Of a stretch of 64,000 nucleotides of DNA, positions 46,501-56,900 are shown one piece after another. The position numbers and the translations under genes are program-made. The DNA comes from Guillardia theta CCMP2712 (taxonomy: Eukaryota > Cryptophyceae > Pyrenomonadales > Geminigeraceae), in NCBI RefSeq assembly GCF_000315625.1, contig NW_005434652.1:252254-316253 (forward strand). The letters run 5' to 3'. Every line of letters starts with the position of its first letter. The first letter of the stretch is position 1. The notes under the pieces were generated by a model that was not told the DNA's origin, ran no database searches, and saw only the letters and a list, made by a program, of their open reading frames with translations.

Positions 46501-46662
46501 CGAGCTTTTGATGCATGCTTTCAGAGCCTTTGGAACAGCACAGAAAAATTTCAGAACAAACAAGAACAACAATAGAAAAGTCTTGATACCATTGACTGAA
46601 AGATCTCCAGCCTTCTCCAACGCATCATCGTTGGTGGCACTACCAACCCTCCCTTTTTCCAT
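43589..46662 (-). CDS. TMEM184/OST-alpha family membrane protein (DUF300), 20 exons
   Basis: Exons in order: 46590-46662, 46492-46527, 46205-46428, 46093-46143, 45663-46025, 45536-45607, 45391-45474, 45285-45352, 45179-45233, 45074-45132, 44853-44961, 44608-44661, 44507-44560, 44346-44453, 44251-44278, 44148-44202, 44048-44099, 43916-43991, 43729-43863, 43589-43650. All join in phase to 605 residues. Family landmarks: LHYVSPLQRHYIRILWMVPIYS, AYVVYSFFRLLLEF, HIAPCCCLKQW, IGVWQYVFIR, YGEGHF, INCSQCWALYCL, PLGKFLVVKAVVFFSWWQ, then FFPYTDF. The family forms seven-helix endosomal or plasma-membrane transport and signalling proteins (LAZ1 in plants). About 135 mostly hydrophilic residues precede the first helix. 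The usual GGE after the YEA(F/Y) helix is replaced by MGPP. Confidence 0.9.
43678..43716 (+). repeat. (CCT)n trinucleotide repeat in last intron
   Basis: About 13 CCT units in the last intron of the TMEM184-like gene; on the sense (minus) strand it is a GGA purine run. Confidence 0.9.
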
Positions 46663-47789
46663 GATGGTTCAAGTTTGGAAAGGATATGGCAGCAGGACTT
46701 AGAGTCCAAAGGGGAATGGAGTATCGATGGACTGAAGACTCAGAAACAGGATCCGGTAAGAGTGAACAAGCTTTCCCTTTCTTTAGTTTTCCTCCATAAC
46801 ACCGCTCTGCTAATTCCTTCGGGGATGTTGCAACCAAACAGAAAAATTGTTACCCCCGTTTGCTGATTTGCCTTCTCTCACTCCACCCACAACATCTGCA
46901 TCCCAAAAAGCGCTTTAAAGCACGAGATTCCGCCATCTCCTTGTCTTCTCTGACCATGTTCCATCTTCCCCTTCTCGTCTCTTGCCGTCCCTAGTAATAC
47001 ATTTTTCGCCATGGCGGGATTGGGGACTATCAATGGAAATATTTTGGCAATCCAAGCATTTTTGGGCCTAGGTATATGAATTTCTTCATATCTTGATAGG
47101 ACCTTGTCCTAGGACTAACTTCAAGATTAACATCTAAATTACATGGTTCGAAAATTGACTACACAGGGTTCTAGTCAAACAATTGAAAACTTGAACTACC
47201 CCTACCCCCAATTTTCGCTTCAAAATGACCCACTATGCTATCTCTGGATCATTCCCCTAGAGTTCCAAACTTTACTCCCCCAAACATCGCCACTGTAGTT
47301 TTGAAAAAGGGGCACGAAACTGAATTTATTTGATTTAAATTAAGCTTTCTGATAATATATTTGAGGAGGCATAGTGAATTTTATTGAGTCAAGCCTTTGA
47401 AGGTCGCCGACCGTGTCCGGACTCGGTCACGAGAGTCCGTCCGGCCCGAGCCTGTTCCGGGCCTCAGTCCTGCGGCGCTTTATTATAGCCTATCATAGTG
47501 TGTAGTAAACATGAAAGTCAAACTCAGTCAGTAGTCAAAGACTGCCCGGCCGGTCAAACGAAGATTCTCCGAGTTGTCCCAGTGAAAAGCCTCTTTCGTT
47601 TCTTTAAGTTCTTCCTTGCGGCAGTGCGGCCTTGGCAGAGTCTTGACTTGACTTCTCCCGGCGGCGTCGACCGTCGCTAGCGAGTAAACCTGTCCGACAG
47701 GCTGGACGGTCCAGCCACACCTTGACATGTAAATCAGTGGTAACATGTGGCAAGTTGTTTTGCGACCTCGACAAGCGCCAAGCAGTCCC
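46663..47789. other. Intergenic stretch
   Basis: No supported gene. AT-richer DNA at 46870-47400 includes some CCCC words around 47200-47290. A short CCGG-rich patch lies at about 47405-47480, and weaker GC-rich words at 47540-47710. Confidence 0.5.
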
Positions 47790-47867
47790 AACAAACAAAG
47801 AAACGCCATCGACGAACACCTCTATGAGGGCAAAGCAGAAGGTTAGTTGTGTTCAATCCAACAAGTG
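47790..47867 (+). pseudogene. Remnant of the short RSITI/SESFYL ORF family
   Basis: The stretch around 47782-47867 matches the 3' half of the ORF at 48965-49240: a CGCCAAGCAG segment, then codons for MRAKQKVS, and a TGA at the corresponding place. The similarity continues into the 3' flank (CTGTAACTCGGAGA). The 5' half with the SESFYL motif is not present. I read it as a decayed or truncated copy. Confidence 0.5.
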
Positions 47868-48677
47868 AGAAGCTGTCAATCTGTAACTCGGAGATGTGAA
47901 CAATGGCTTGTTTGAGACCTATCATCGGTACTTGAGGTACGGTACGGTGAGAGACCAGGTAAACTGATTCGTATTACAGCTCACTGTGCTAGGACAGGCT
48001 GATACGTATGATAAACTGTACGGATGTTGTGTACACGATATAGAGTGTGACGATGCAACAAACGAGATAAGGACGAGTGTGATAGGATAGAAGATAGAAG
48101 TCTTTTAGTATACTTGAAGTGAACTAGGCACATTCAGCACACTTGCAACTTGATGTGCATGCAGGGAGAATGAAGGAGGCCGATCGCTAATGATGACGTC
48201 TGGAAACTCATGTAAACAGCAACAGTGATATCTTGGTTTCGGGGAGGGGGAGGGGGGTGGGGGGGATGGTTGTCCCTTCGAGAATGAAAGAGATCACCAG
48301 AGCAATCACTGCTTCGTTTATTTGAACACAACGAGCACGATAGACTACCGCTGTCGGCTAGGACATAAACCTATTGCCCGAGCATTGCAACATTGAAGGT
48401 GAATTTGAAGCAGAAATTCCCATCCCTGGAGGTTCGCCTCCGGTTTGCCACGTGTGCCCTGTTCCACAACGGAAAGATGTGTGACCGCAACCTTAGCACC
48501 GCAGCAGGTGACCTGCCATCTGCGCTTTGGAAAGCCCTTCACCGTGCCGTACCTGTCGTGTCTTTCTGTGAACGATTTCCTGTTTTCTTGTTGCCCTCAC
48601 CCGGTGACCCGTGAACACATCCTACTTGCGTCGATGCCTTAACGTTGTGCTTTCTTTCTCTGAGGCAGACTCATGGG

Positions 48678-48699
48678 CCCTGTCAGCATGCTGACAGGG
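48678..48699. repeat. Perfect 22-base palindrome
   Basis: CCCTGTCAGCA is followed immediately by its exact reverse complement, giving an 11-base-pair inverted repeat with no spacer. A run of A lies about 45 bases downstream. It could be a dimeric protein binding site or form a hairpin in RNA. Confidence 0.85.
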
Positions 48700-48964
48700 T
48701 CGCCTTCGAAGCCATGTCACTGCCATGCTGTGGCTGGATGAAAAAAAAAAACATTACTCATCAGACCCCTTCGTTTTGACTCAATTGAACCGGTAGTGAC
48801 CGTATGAGTTCTCGAACTTGAGTTAAACGGCCAGGGAGCTGTAAAAGCATGAAGGTCAAACTGTAGTCAAAGCTTTTGGTTGTTAATTTATATAACAACC
48901 CATCCCTACTCTCCACGCTCCACCTTCTAGCGAACCCGACGATCCTTTCTCTTCCCTCCAAGTC

Positions 48965-49240
48965 TTGCCTGCTCTCAACCTACCACAGCCTGCATCTTAC
49001 CCATCCTGCTCTACGAATGGTTGCAAATACAAAGAACAACCAAGCGCAAGGCGCTCTATCACCATCGTCAGCGAGTCCTTCTACCTCAGCAATCGCCAAG
49101 CAGCCCCCACAGACAACACAATGCCACCAACTAGCACCTCAGGCAGAGTCAAAGAACCAACGCTTGCGCGTGCTCAAAATCCGCTCCTTAGAAACGTGAT
49201 GAGGGCAAAGGAGAAGGTCAGCTTGATCAACAGCAAGTGA
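48965..49240 (+). CDS. Short protein of the RSITI/SESFYL family, copy 2
   Basis: The open frame encodes 91 residues. Its core, RRSITIVSESFYL, then about 35 variable residues and the ending LLRNVMRAKEKVSLINSK, matches the ORF at 51307-51546 in the same order. The other copy starts at MVAN; the matching ATG here (49018) is two bases out of frame with the conserved part, so either translation starts upstream at 48965 or a frameshift or splice has occurred. The product is small, basic and probably disordered. Function unknown. Confidence 0.5.
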   Translation: MPALNLPQPASYPSCSTNGCKYKEQPSARRSITIVSESFYLSNRQAAPTDNTMPPTSTSGRVKEPTLARAQNPLLRNVMRAKEKVSLINSK

Positions 49241-51306
49241 GCAACAAACTATCATTCTGTAACTCGGAGACGAGAACAATTATTCATTTGTGTCCAATGT
49301 ACATTAGATACAGCGTAAGACCAAGTAAAATATTTTGTCTGATAGCAAAAACCATTGAATAAATGTGCTTTGTCAGCAGACATGCCTCAAAGAATCCAAA
49401 TCCCTTCTGCACCGAACCAAGCTCATACCGCAAACAAAATCGCACGTGTCAAGGAAAGAGATTCATGTCCTAGCGAGCAGCAGTAGCCTGCCCTGTTTGT
49501 TGTGATCCAGTAAACACAACTTCTGCTTGTTCTGGCAATCTATATTGAAACATTATTGATTGCAGAAACATGACTCTGGTCAGCAGTGAATGAAGTCCCG
49601 TCCCATGGATAGCTTACTGCATCTTGTGCTATGGTCCTTCTCCTATGATACACAATAGCCATTACTTTTTACTGAATAGCGCCCACTTCAACTTGTACCT
49701 CGTCCTTGTTGTTACATCGTCACAATGGTTGCACGAAGGATAAATGCGCTCGAGGAAGCGATGAATCAGGATGATTCCTCTTGCCAACGCAATCTGCTCA
49801 GAGACACATACGTGCAGCAATGCTGAAGACAAGAGGGTATCATGCATTTTGATCGTGTATATGTTGTATACACAATCTTGCGTAAGACCTTGAACTCCGA
49901 TGATCTTAGGATCACAATTTATTAAGCACACTGAACACTCATCAGATCAGCACCATCGTCGTCCTATTTCCCTACGCTACGTCCAAGAGGCGTCCGGTAT
50001 GAGCCCAGGATACAACAGTATGTGTGCCAAGACAAGCTGGGAGATTCTTGCACATGCATGGGTACTGGGGAGGAAGATAACAATCTTTGTTTAAGTCCGA
50101 GTTGTGTGTATCATATCCAATGTTGGTCTGTGGTCTACATCTGCTTGATATCGGCAAGTCACGTTAAGCTGCAGTTCAAGGAATCAGTCAAGCACGCTAT
50201 CATTGTGCATCATCAGCAATCAATGATGATATCGATGCATCGATCTTTCGATACTCCGATGCCTTATGTTAGTCAACCCTGCAGTGACACCACGACTGAC
50301 AGTTTGCACATCCCATCCCAACACCATACGGTCAACAGCTATCAATAAATCATCAGCGAACCCTCACGTCGGACCTTGATCGAGATCCTGAATGATGTGA
50401 CGAGTCCGAGTCAAAATGCGTTCATCGGATATTTTTAGATTTCTGCGTTGATTTCGAAGTTCGAGAACTTTCTTACTCGAGGCGCTGCAGTGACAGGCTT
50501 GCCAGCCTGGCACTCCCTGGCAGGGCAACGTGACCTCATCCTGTAGAGGACCGTCCGACCTGGCAGTCACGGGGACTGACCGGGGACCGGCCGGGGGGCG
50601 TGTAAAGCTTGCCTGGCTTCAACTATTTGACCATTTGTTTGACCCGCTGATGACCGTCTGCTGCTCAGCCTCGAAACGGCGAGCTTTCAGAGCTTGTGTC
50701 TCCGTACTCGTTCGAATTCTTTTCTCTTTTTTCAACCTGGCCTCTTCAATTTGGAAAAGGGATACCGGAGATTCAAAGCGCCACACCAAGAGTTCTGTCA
50801 GCAACCCGAGTGACAGCGCAAACGCATCGGATGGGGTTTGTGGCCTCTTTACCACTTGGAGAGTACCCCCCTCCTAGCACTCAAAAGCACCCGTCACCAA
50901 ATCGTCTGCCATCAAATTTGAACAAAATTCATGGTCCGTGACTTCAATGAATTCCATGCCATTCTAACGAAGAGAGCGTTCTATGCCACTACCCCCTGTA
51001 ATTCTTGTACACCCAAACATTTCCCACAATGAACCCCTATCTTGACCTGACCCCCGTACCCCTTTTATGTTGTTTACCCCCTTGAAAACCGGACCCCCTT
51101 ATAAAACAACTCGGCACTCCCGTCCCTCTCTATAAAAAGATGAGTCCCTTGCAACAGCTACAACATAGTTCCTCGAGAAGGGAAACATAAGACGTTAACT
51201 GTACAATCCTCCGCCCCTCCCCAACGTTGCAAGATCTCCTTACCGCACACAACTTGCTATCTTTCATTGAGATAATTCTGCACTGATCGCTGAATTCTAC
51301 TGTCGA
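49241..51306. other. Intergenic stretch
   Basis: No supported gene. A small GC-rich patch at about 50520-50600, then C-rich DNA at about 50860-51110 leading up to copy 3 of the short ORF family. Other frames of 60 to 115 codons have no recognisable features. Confidence 0.5.
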
Positions 51307-51546
51307 ATGGTTGCCAACACAACAGAAGCAAGCAACAGGCGCTCCATCACCATCACCAGCGAATCCTTCTATCTCGACAAACATATCCCCTCTGTATCGA
51401 CCGACTCTTCGAAGAGAATGGCACCAACGTATTCAGGTGTCAACAGATCGGCGAGTGGCGAGAAGGACGCTAAGGCAAATTTCCTGCTGCAGAACGTGAT
51501 CAGGGCGAAAGAGAAGAGCGGAATGCATATCAAGCTGGATTCTTAA
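51307..51546 (+). CDS. Short protein of the RSITI/SESFYL family, copy 3
   Basis: Complete frame of 79 residues starting MVANTTEASNRRSITIT and ending with LLQNVIRAKEKSGMHIKL. It shares the first block (RRSITI-x-SESFYL) and the last block (NV-M/I-RAKEK) with copy 2, with a variable Ser/Thr/Asp-rich middle. A TATAAAA word lies at 51130, about 180 bases upstream. No signal peptide or helix of membrane type. Two copies sharing protein-level blocks with variable spacers argue that these are real genes. Confidence 0.55.
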   Translation: MVANTTEASNRRSITITSESFYLDKHIPSVSTDSSKRMAPTYSGVNRSASGEKDAKANFLLQNVIRAKEKSGMHIKLDS

Positions 51547-51714
51547 AATCCAGCTAGATTTGAGTGCATTCGAAAATGTTAATAGCTGTAGCATATTTCT
51601 ATCCTCTAAAGCAAAGCTTTGATCATAGGCGTCATATTTCTCGTGTACTTATAAATGAACATATTTGCAGACACCTGATCGATTGACCACGTTTGGAAAG
51701 GAAAGCTTGATCGT

Positions 51715-53850
51715 TCATGAGCTCTTAAAAAATAATCTATCACGATGTAACGAGACAGAGACAGACAGTCGTTCTCCTTTTACAACATGTTTGGGTTCAT
51801 GCATAAAGTAAACAGCCTGTCTCCAATGCCGTCCTGTCATGGCTGAGGAATTGCAATCAGTGCTTATCTCCGGGCAGCCTTGAAACATATCAAGGGTGTA
51901 CCAAACAACAAATGCATGCAGCTTGCCAGTGTTAATTGCACACAAATCTCTGTGCACGCATTGTTTCAACTCAATGGGCTGCGCATCATCATCCCAATGC
52001 ATTTCGAAAGCTTGAAACGATTCTGTCAGCGCAACGAAGGAATGATCAAGAAGACGACAACTCCATCTGGCTCGAGAGAAGATGTTCCAGTCTGTGATGT
52101 CGAGGCCAGAAAATTGAGTAGATGGCAGCGAATTCAGATTCAGAATCTCCTCGCTTTCGATTGCACGTGCGTAAACGCAGATTCCCCTCGGTACAACGAT
52201 TGCACCGTCGTTGAGCAAATGTTCTCTGGCATGCTGTAAAGAAGGAAGGAAGCTTTCGCTAAAAGGATCGTCTCCAAATGTTTCTGATACAAAGATATCA
52301 GCCTTGTCCAACATATCATTAGCCTCGTTGTCGCCCACTGATATGAGTGTGCTGAGCTTTGGAATAATTTTGACTGAGCCCTGCAGTGAGTTTGCAGCCA
52401 CTACCCCCCTTGCACAATCCGCCATCCCTGGCGCCTTGTCACAGCCGTAAACCCTCTTTGATCCCGCACGAGCTGCCATCATGGAAAGAAGGCCGCTGCC
52501 GCATCCAACATCGAGAACAGAAACTGATTCCTTCTTTTCACGAACGGCAGAGACTGCCTGCTGAATGGCAATGTGGTATGCTTTAGCACGGTGAAGATCA
52601 TTGATCATAGAGAAGTGGTACAGCGGTATCCCTTCGCAGAGAGTAAACGGGTCGATGTCGTTGTTCTCCTCACAACTCACCTCGTCCTCCTTCTCAACGG
52701 CATCCGTCGCCATGGGGCTGTTTGGACACGGAAAGTAAAACCCATAGCCCGAAACAAAGATCGAATCCACATCCGTCTTCAAGGACATACCCAGCATCCC
52801 ATCCTCATCTATGGTGAAGAAAACCCCAATCCTGCTTCCTGGGACACTCTCGATGTATTCCGTCCCAAGTCCGTAGAGCCATAACAGCTGCCATGTCCAC
52901 TGTTCCTGAGCCGGGCCAAGATTGAGAGATGAAGAGCCATAACCATCCACTTCATACCAGTACACTAACCCATGAGCAATGCCAGCATGTTCAAGCTCGA
53001 TCACCTTTGTAAATGTATGTCCAAGATAAGGAGAGTTTCCTCTTGCGACGTCATTGAGGTCGATTGTGAAAGCTTTTTGAGGGGAGGAAAGAAATCGATG
53101 GGGGATGGTCTTAAGATTGATGGATCGGGTGCTCCTCGAGAATGTATTGAAACCTCTCAGGTCAAATCCTTCAACGTCCTGCCTAACCTCCTCCATCTCT
53201 GCTATGCTGAAGCTCTCCACAAATGCAACCCAAACACTTAGAGACTTTGGAAAAACATTAACCGTGCCTGTTAAGAATCCATTTTTGCGCATGTGGATCA
53301 ACGACTGCAAGAACTCTCCGTTTAACAAGTCTTGTCCGAAAGCCCCGGTGATGTCCAAAAGCAGAGTGTCTGGAGGACACAAACGTTGTAGCTCGACCGG
53401 ACTTCTCTGATTCAAGATACTGCTGTTGATGATTTTGATCCTCCCATTGAATCCATTCTTGTCGATTAGTTTCTGAATGACTTTCCCCCGAGCCTTGAGT
53501 GCCTCATAAACGAACACTTTCTTCGCCCCGGCCTTTGCTGCCATAAGTGATCCTACACAGGCACAGTTCCCCCCCCCGATATCATATAACACATGTGGCG
53601 ATAAGGCAAGGATGCTTTCCTCCAGAATCCTCCTGTAACTCTCATTTCCTAAGAAAGCGAACGACTCAATGGGCTGAAACAGCCTGTTGACAATCACCAG
53701 AAGGTTTTCTCTAGCTTCCTGACAGATCTCGTCGTCAAGGTCTTGGGAGAGATCTAGTGCCTCTCCAAGAAGAACAGCTGCCTCGTCGTTCTTCCCTGCC
53801 CTCCCCATCTTCACCGCGACTTTGAGCAACGCTGCTCGCTCCTCTGCCAT
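51715..53850 (-). CDS. Tandem protein arginine methyltransferase-like protein, intronless
   Basis: A single open frame, 711 residues from ATG 53850 (the frame is open to a TTG at 53883). It has two SAM-methyltransferase folds, as in PRMT7 and PRMT9. The second half is canonical: VLDVGCGSGLLSMMAARAG (motif I), DIFVSETFGDDPFSESF, which holds both glutamates of the double-E loop, and a THW-loop equivalent RHWRQAVYF. The first half is degenerate (LYDIGGGNCACVG, YEA, and a loop with only the second glutamate). This is the reverse of PRMT7, in which the N-terminal half is the active one. An N-terminal helical region resembles a TPR. The lack of introns is exceptional in this window. Confidence 0.82.
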   Translation of the reverse strand: MAEERAALLKVAVKMGRAGKNDEAAVLLGEALDLSQDLDDEICQEARENLLVIVNRLFQPIESFAFLGNESYRRILEESILALSPHVLYDIGGGNCACVGSLMAAKAGAKKVFVYEALKARGKVIQKLIDKNGFNGRIKIINSSILNQRSPVELQRLCPPDTLLLDITGAFGQDLLNGEFLQSLIHMRKNGFLTGTVNVFPKSLSVWVAFVESFSIAEMEEVRQDVEGFDLRGFNTFSRSTRSINLKTIPHRFLSSPQKAFTIDLNDVARGNSPYLGHTFTKVIELEHAGIAHGLVYWYEVDGYGSSSLNLGPAQEQWTWQLLWLYGLGTEYIESVPGSRIGVFFTIDEDGMLGMSLKTDVDSIFVSGYGFYFPCPNSPMATDAVEKEDEVSCEENNDIDPFTLCEGIPLYHFSMINDLHRAKAYHIAIQQAVSAVREKKESVSVLDVGCGSGLLSMMAARAGSKRVYGCDKAPGMADCARGVVAANSLQGSVKIIPKLSTLISVGDNEANDMLDKADIFVSETFGDDPFSESFLPSLQHAREHLLNDGAIVVPRGICVYARAIESEEILNLNSLPSTQFSGLDITDWNIFSRARWSCRLLDHSFVALTESFQAFEMHWDDDAQPIELKQCVHRDLCAINTGKLHAFVVWYTLDMFQGCPEISTDCNSSAMTGRHWRQAVYFMHEPKHVVKGERLSVSVSLHRDRLFFKSS

Positions 53851-53874
53851 CGCTCGCTCTTCTACGGATCCATC

Positions 53875-53923
53875 TTTACTCAAAGTTAAGTTAAAAATCA
53901 GTACGAGGACAATCAGGAGAGTC
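53875..53923 (+). repeat. Dispersed 49-base motif, copy B
   Basis: Same sequence as 14958-15006 with one mismatch. It lies 24 bases upstream of the methyltransferase ATG and 23 bases from the 3' end of the long retroelement, so it may contribute to the 5' untranslated region or promoter of the methyltransferase gene. Confidence 0.85.
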
Positions 53924-53946
53924 GAGGAGGCTTGACCCTGACCGTG

Positions 53947-56900
53947 ACTGTCGCACAGGCCAAACGGCGAGAAGAGAAAAGACAGCGAGAACCAAACCTA
54001 AACCTGCCGACTGCTGTCCCCCAAACTTAACTGATACCTTCACTTAACGGCGCGCAGGACAAGTCCCCCGCGCGGCCATGCCAGCGATGTCGCGGTGGCC
54101 GCCGCCGAAGGAATGAGACGCATACCGGGATGCACCCGCGATGATGGCAGCGTAGGACAGGGAGGCCTTGAGCTGACGGAAGATCCTGGACCGAATGCGT
54201 TTGCAAGTCGGATCACCTGAGACGTCTTGCGAGGCCGAGAGACCATCCAGCGCTGCCGTTTCCTTGTTCGCCGAGCGATCCGCCGCCAGCCACCACAGAA
54301 AGCGCAACGCATCGTCCTGCAAGAGGCCATCAGTGCTGGCGATGATGGGAAGAAAGGCCTTTGGCGGGACGTGCTGAGCATATGCATTACGATGCCCTCG
54401 GATCTTCCGCTGTGCTGCCGCTTGCAGTTTGCTCCGAGCGAGGTCCGGTATTCCATCATTGTCAAAAACATGTGACATGCTGAAGTCCAGGATTAACCCA
54501 TGCCATCCGCCGCCAGTAGCCATCAGTTGTGGAAGTTCAAAGTCCCCTACATGATGATCTTCAGGGCCATGTTGGGAAACGTTCTGCCTGGTGCCGGGTA
54601 CGCCTTGCACGTGGACGCGGCATCTCACTCCGGAATCTTTGATGAGGGTACTGAGGACGGCATTGCACTTCTCATGCGCATCAGTCCATAACTGGCTGCG
54701 GTGCCTGCAGGTTGCCATGTGTGTGGTCCCCCCAGGATGACGAAGAAGATGATGGCATCGATCGCAGTGCGGCGGGAGGTCAACCGGCAATCCATGAAGA
54801 AACTTGTCAGCGGCAGCCACCAAGCTGATGGGCTGCTGCTCAAAGATCCCAAGGTTTGTACTTTCCATAGTCGAGTGCCAAATCGTGCGCTGAGGGGTAA
54901 ACTGAGACAGAAGTTCATCAACCGGGTGGCCTGGTACTCGAAGGGGAGTAGAGAAGCTGGAGTGGTGTGCCAACAAAGATCTCTGGCGCTCTGAAAGGTG
55001 AGCCCGAATACTGCGGAACCGGGGAAACTCCGAGAGGAACTGAGCCGTGAGCTCCCGCTGGGCGGGGATGAAAAGCGCACTGCCCGACGTCCCAAATAAT
55101 TCAGGCGAGGGGATCCAGCCATTGTCGCACGCCTGAGGAAGCTCCGCCAAGGAGGTGTACGCCGAGATGCCCTGCTCCATCAAGTGCCTGTGAGTGTCCA
55201 AGAAGGCAGCAAGCATGGGGACAACATCCCCAGCGTCCGCTTGCTGCGGTTGGCGGATTCGAAGCAATTTCACCCGCCCATTTGAGAAACTTGGCAGTCG
55301 CCGACCAGAATGCGGTGTAGGCCACGCCCTCCTGCGGGGTGAACCCATCTCCTCCAGCACTATAAGGCAACTGACGTTTGAAGTAGGCGAACTGAAGGTC
55401 AGATGGAGGGGTGCCAGGGGCAGGTTGCAGGACAGATGAACCCTCCTGTGCCTGGTTCTGTGGCCACTGAAACACCTTCGCCAGGAGACGGAGATTCGCG
55501 ACGTCAAAGCACTTGCACTGGGCAGCGGTCAAGGCCGGGGAGATTCCACGCAAGAAATATTGGAGGGTGGGAACGTGGGTCGTTTTCAAGAGCTGCTTGA
55601 GACCCAACGCAATGGGAAATTGTTCCAACTGGGTCAATTCAGCATTGAGGGCATTCACCTTGGCAGTGATAAACTCTTGCTGGAAGGACTGAGATCCTAT
55701 CGGGATACCTCCCAGGATGATCCCCTGGCCGCGGAAGGCAAACTGCTGCAAGCCCGGGTACCTACTGCAAATATGCTCTTGGATGGCTTGTTGCTGACTA
55801 GATTGAAGTTCACACCAGGACGAGGAGAATATCTGCGAATCCCTGGGTTGAATCTCCAATCCTAGCTCTTGTTTTAAAGTATCAACCAGCGATGCAGTAG
55901 CCTGTGCGGCAACTGAGAGCTTTCCAATAACAGCCATGTTATCCGCATAGGCCGGGAAGACACAGTCGGGAAAGGTCTCTGCGACTTTGACCAGGGAAGG
56001 GAAGGTGGTGTGCGCAACTTGAAGAGAGCCATCGCCAAGGGGTCCCCCTGAGAAACTCCCGTGGTGGCCGAAAAAGCCCGAGTCTCTCGCTGATGTTTCA
56101 GAAACTGTAACTTACCTGCCTGGCCATAATATTGATGAACATACGGAAGGACTCCTTGGGAAAAGTTCTCACAACGATGCTCGGGAGCAAGGAGGATGTC
56201 AAATAGCCGTTGGCGAGAGATCTCATTGAAGGCATTTCTTGCGTCGATCATGATGATTACCGTGGGATCAAAATTATCAGACTCACCTTCGCCCTGGTCT
56301 GTGAATGGGTTGGCAAAAGAATGGGGTCCTAACAGGCATTCGATGGTCTTGCAGAATTTGAGACAACCTTCCTCCAGACCCACGCAAAATTGCAGGACCC
56401 GAGAGTGACTGAGGGTGAAGTGGCTCTCCAAAGATTTTCGGTAGAAACGACAGAAGATGCTAGACACAATCCTTCGCTCCAGGTCCCCTATCACAATAGG
56501 TCGGATTCCGCTCTTTTCCACTGCCTTGGCAGCAGGAATGAATCGCCCCCCTCTGGTGTATTCCTCGAGGAAAGCGCCCGAAGGGATTCCCAGCGCGATC
56601 GGCTTCAATATGAGGCGGTAGTTAATGTATCGCTGTTTGTGATCATCATGCAGTCTGAGAATGTGTCGCAGGTGCTGGAACGGTCGCCAACCAAATTGAT
56701 CAGGGGCCGAGGAAGCAGTGAATCGCCGCAGGAATTTCCCTACCTCTCGCTGATCTAAAATCTTGTCAAGCAATGAGGCCGGTTCATCGGCGATGGCATC
56801 GTCGAGCTGAGCACTTAGCATTTGCCTTGAGGACTCCCGGAGCCGACTGCGTCTAGGAGCGTTGGAGGAATGGGTTCCAGTCTCGTCGGAAATTTCTCAC

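Noticed and set aside
53850-53883. TTG start for the methyltransferase at 53883
   Set aside because: An in-frame ATG follows 11 codons later at 53850, and the upstream codons lie in the dispersed repeat.
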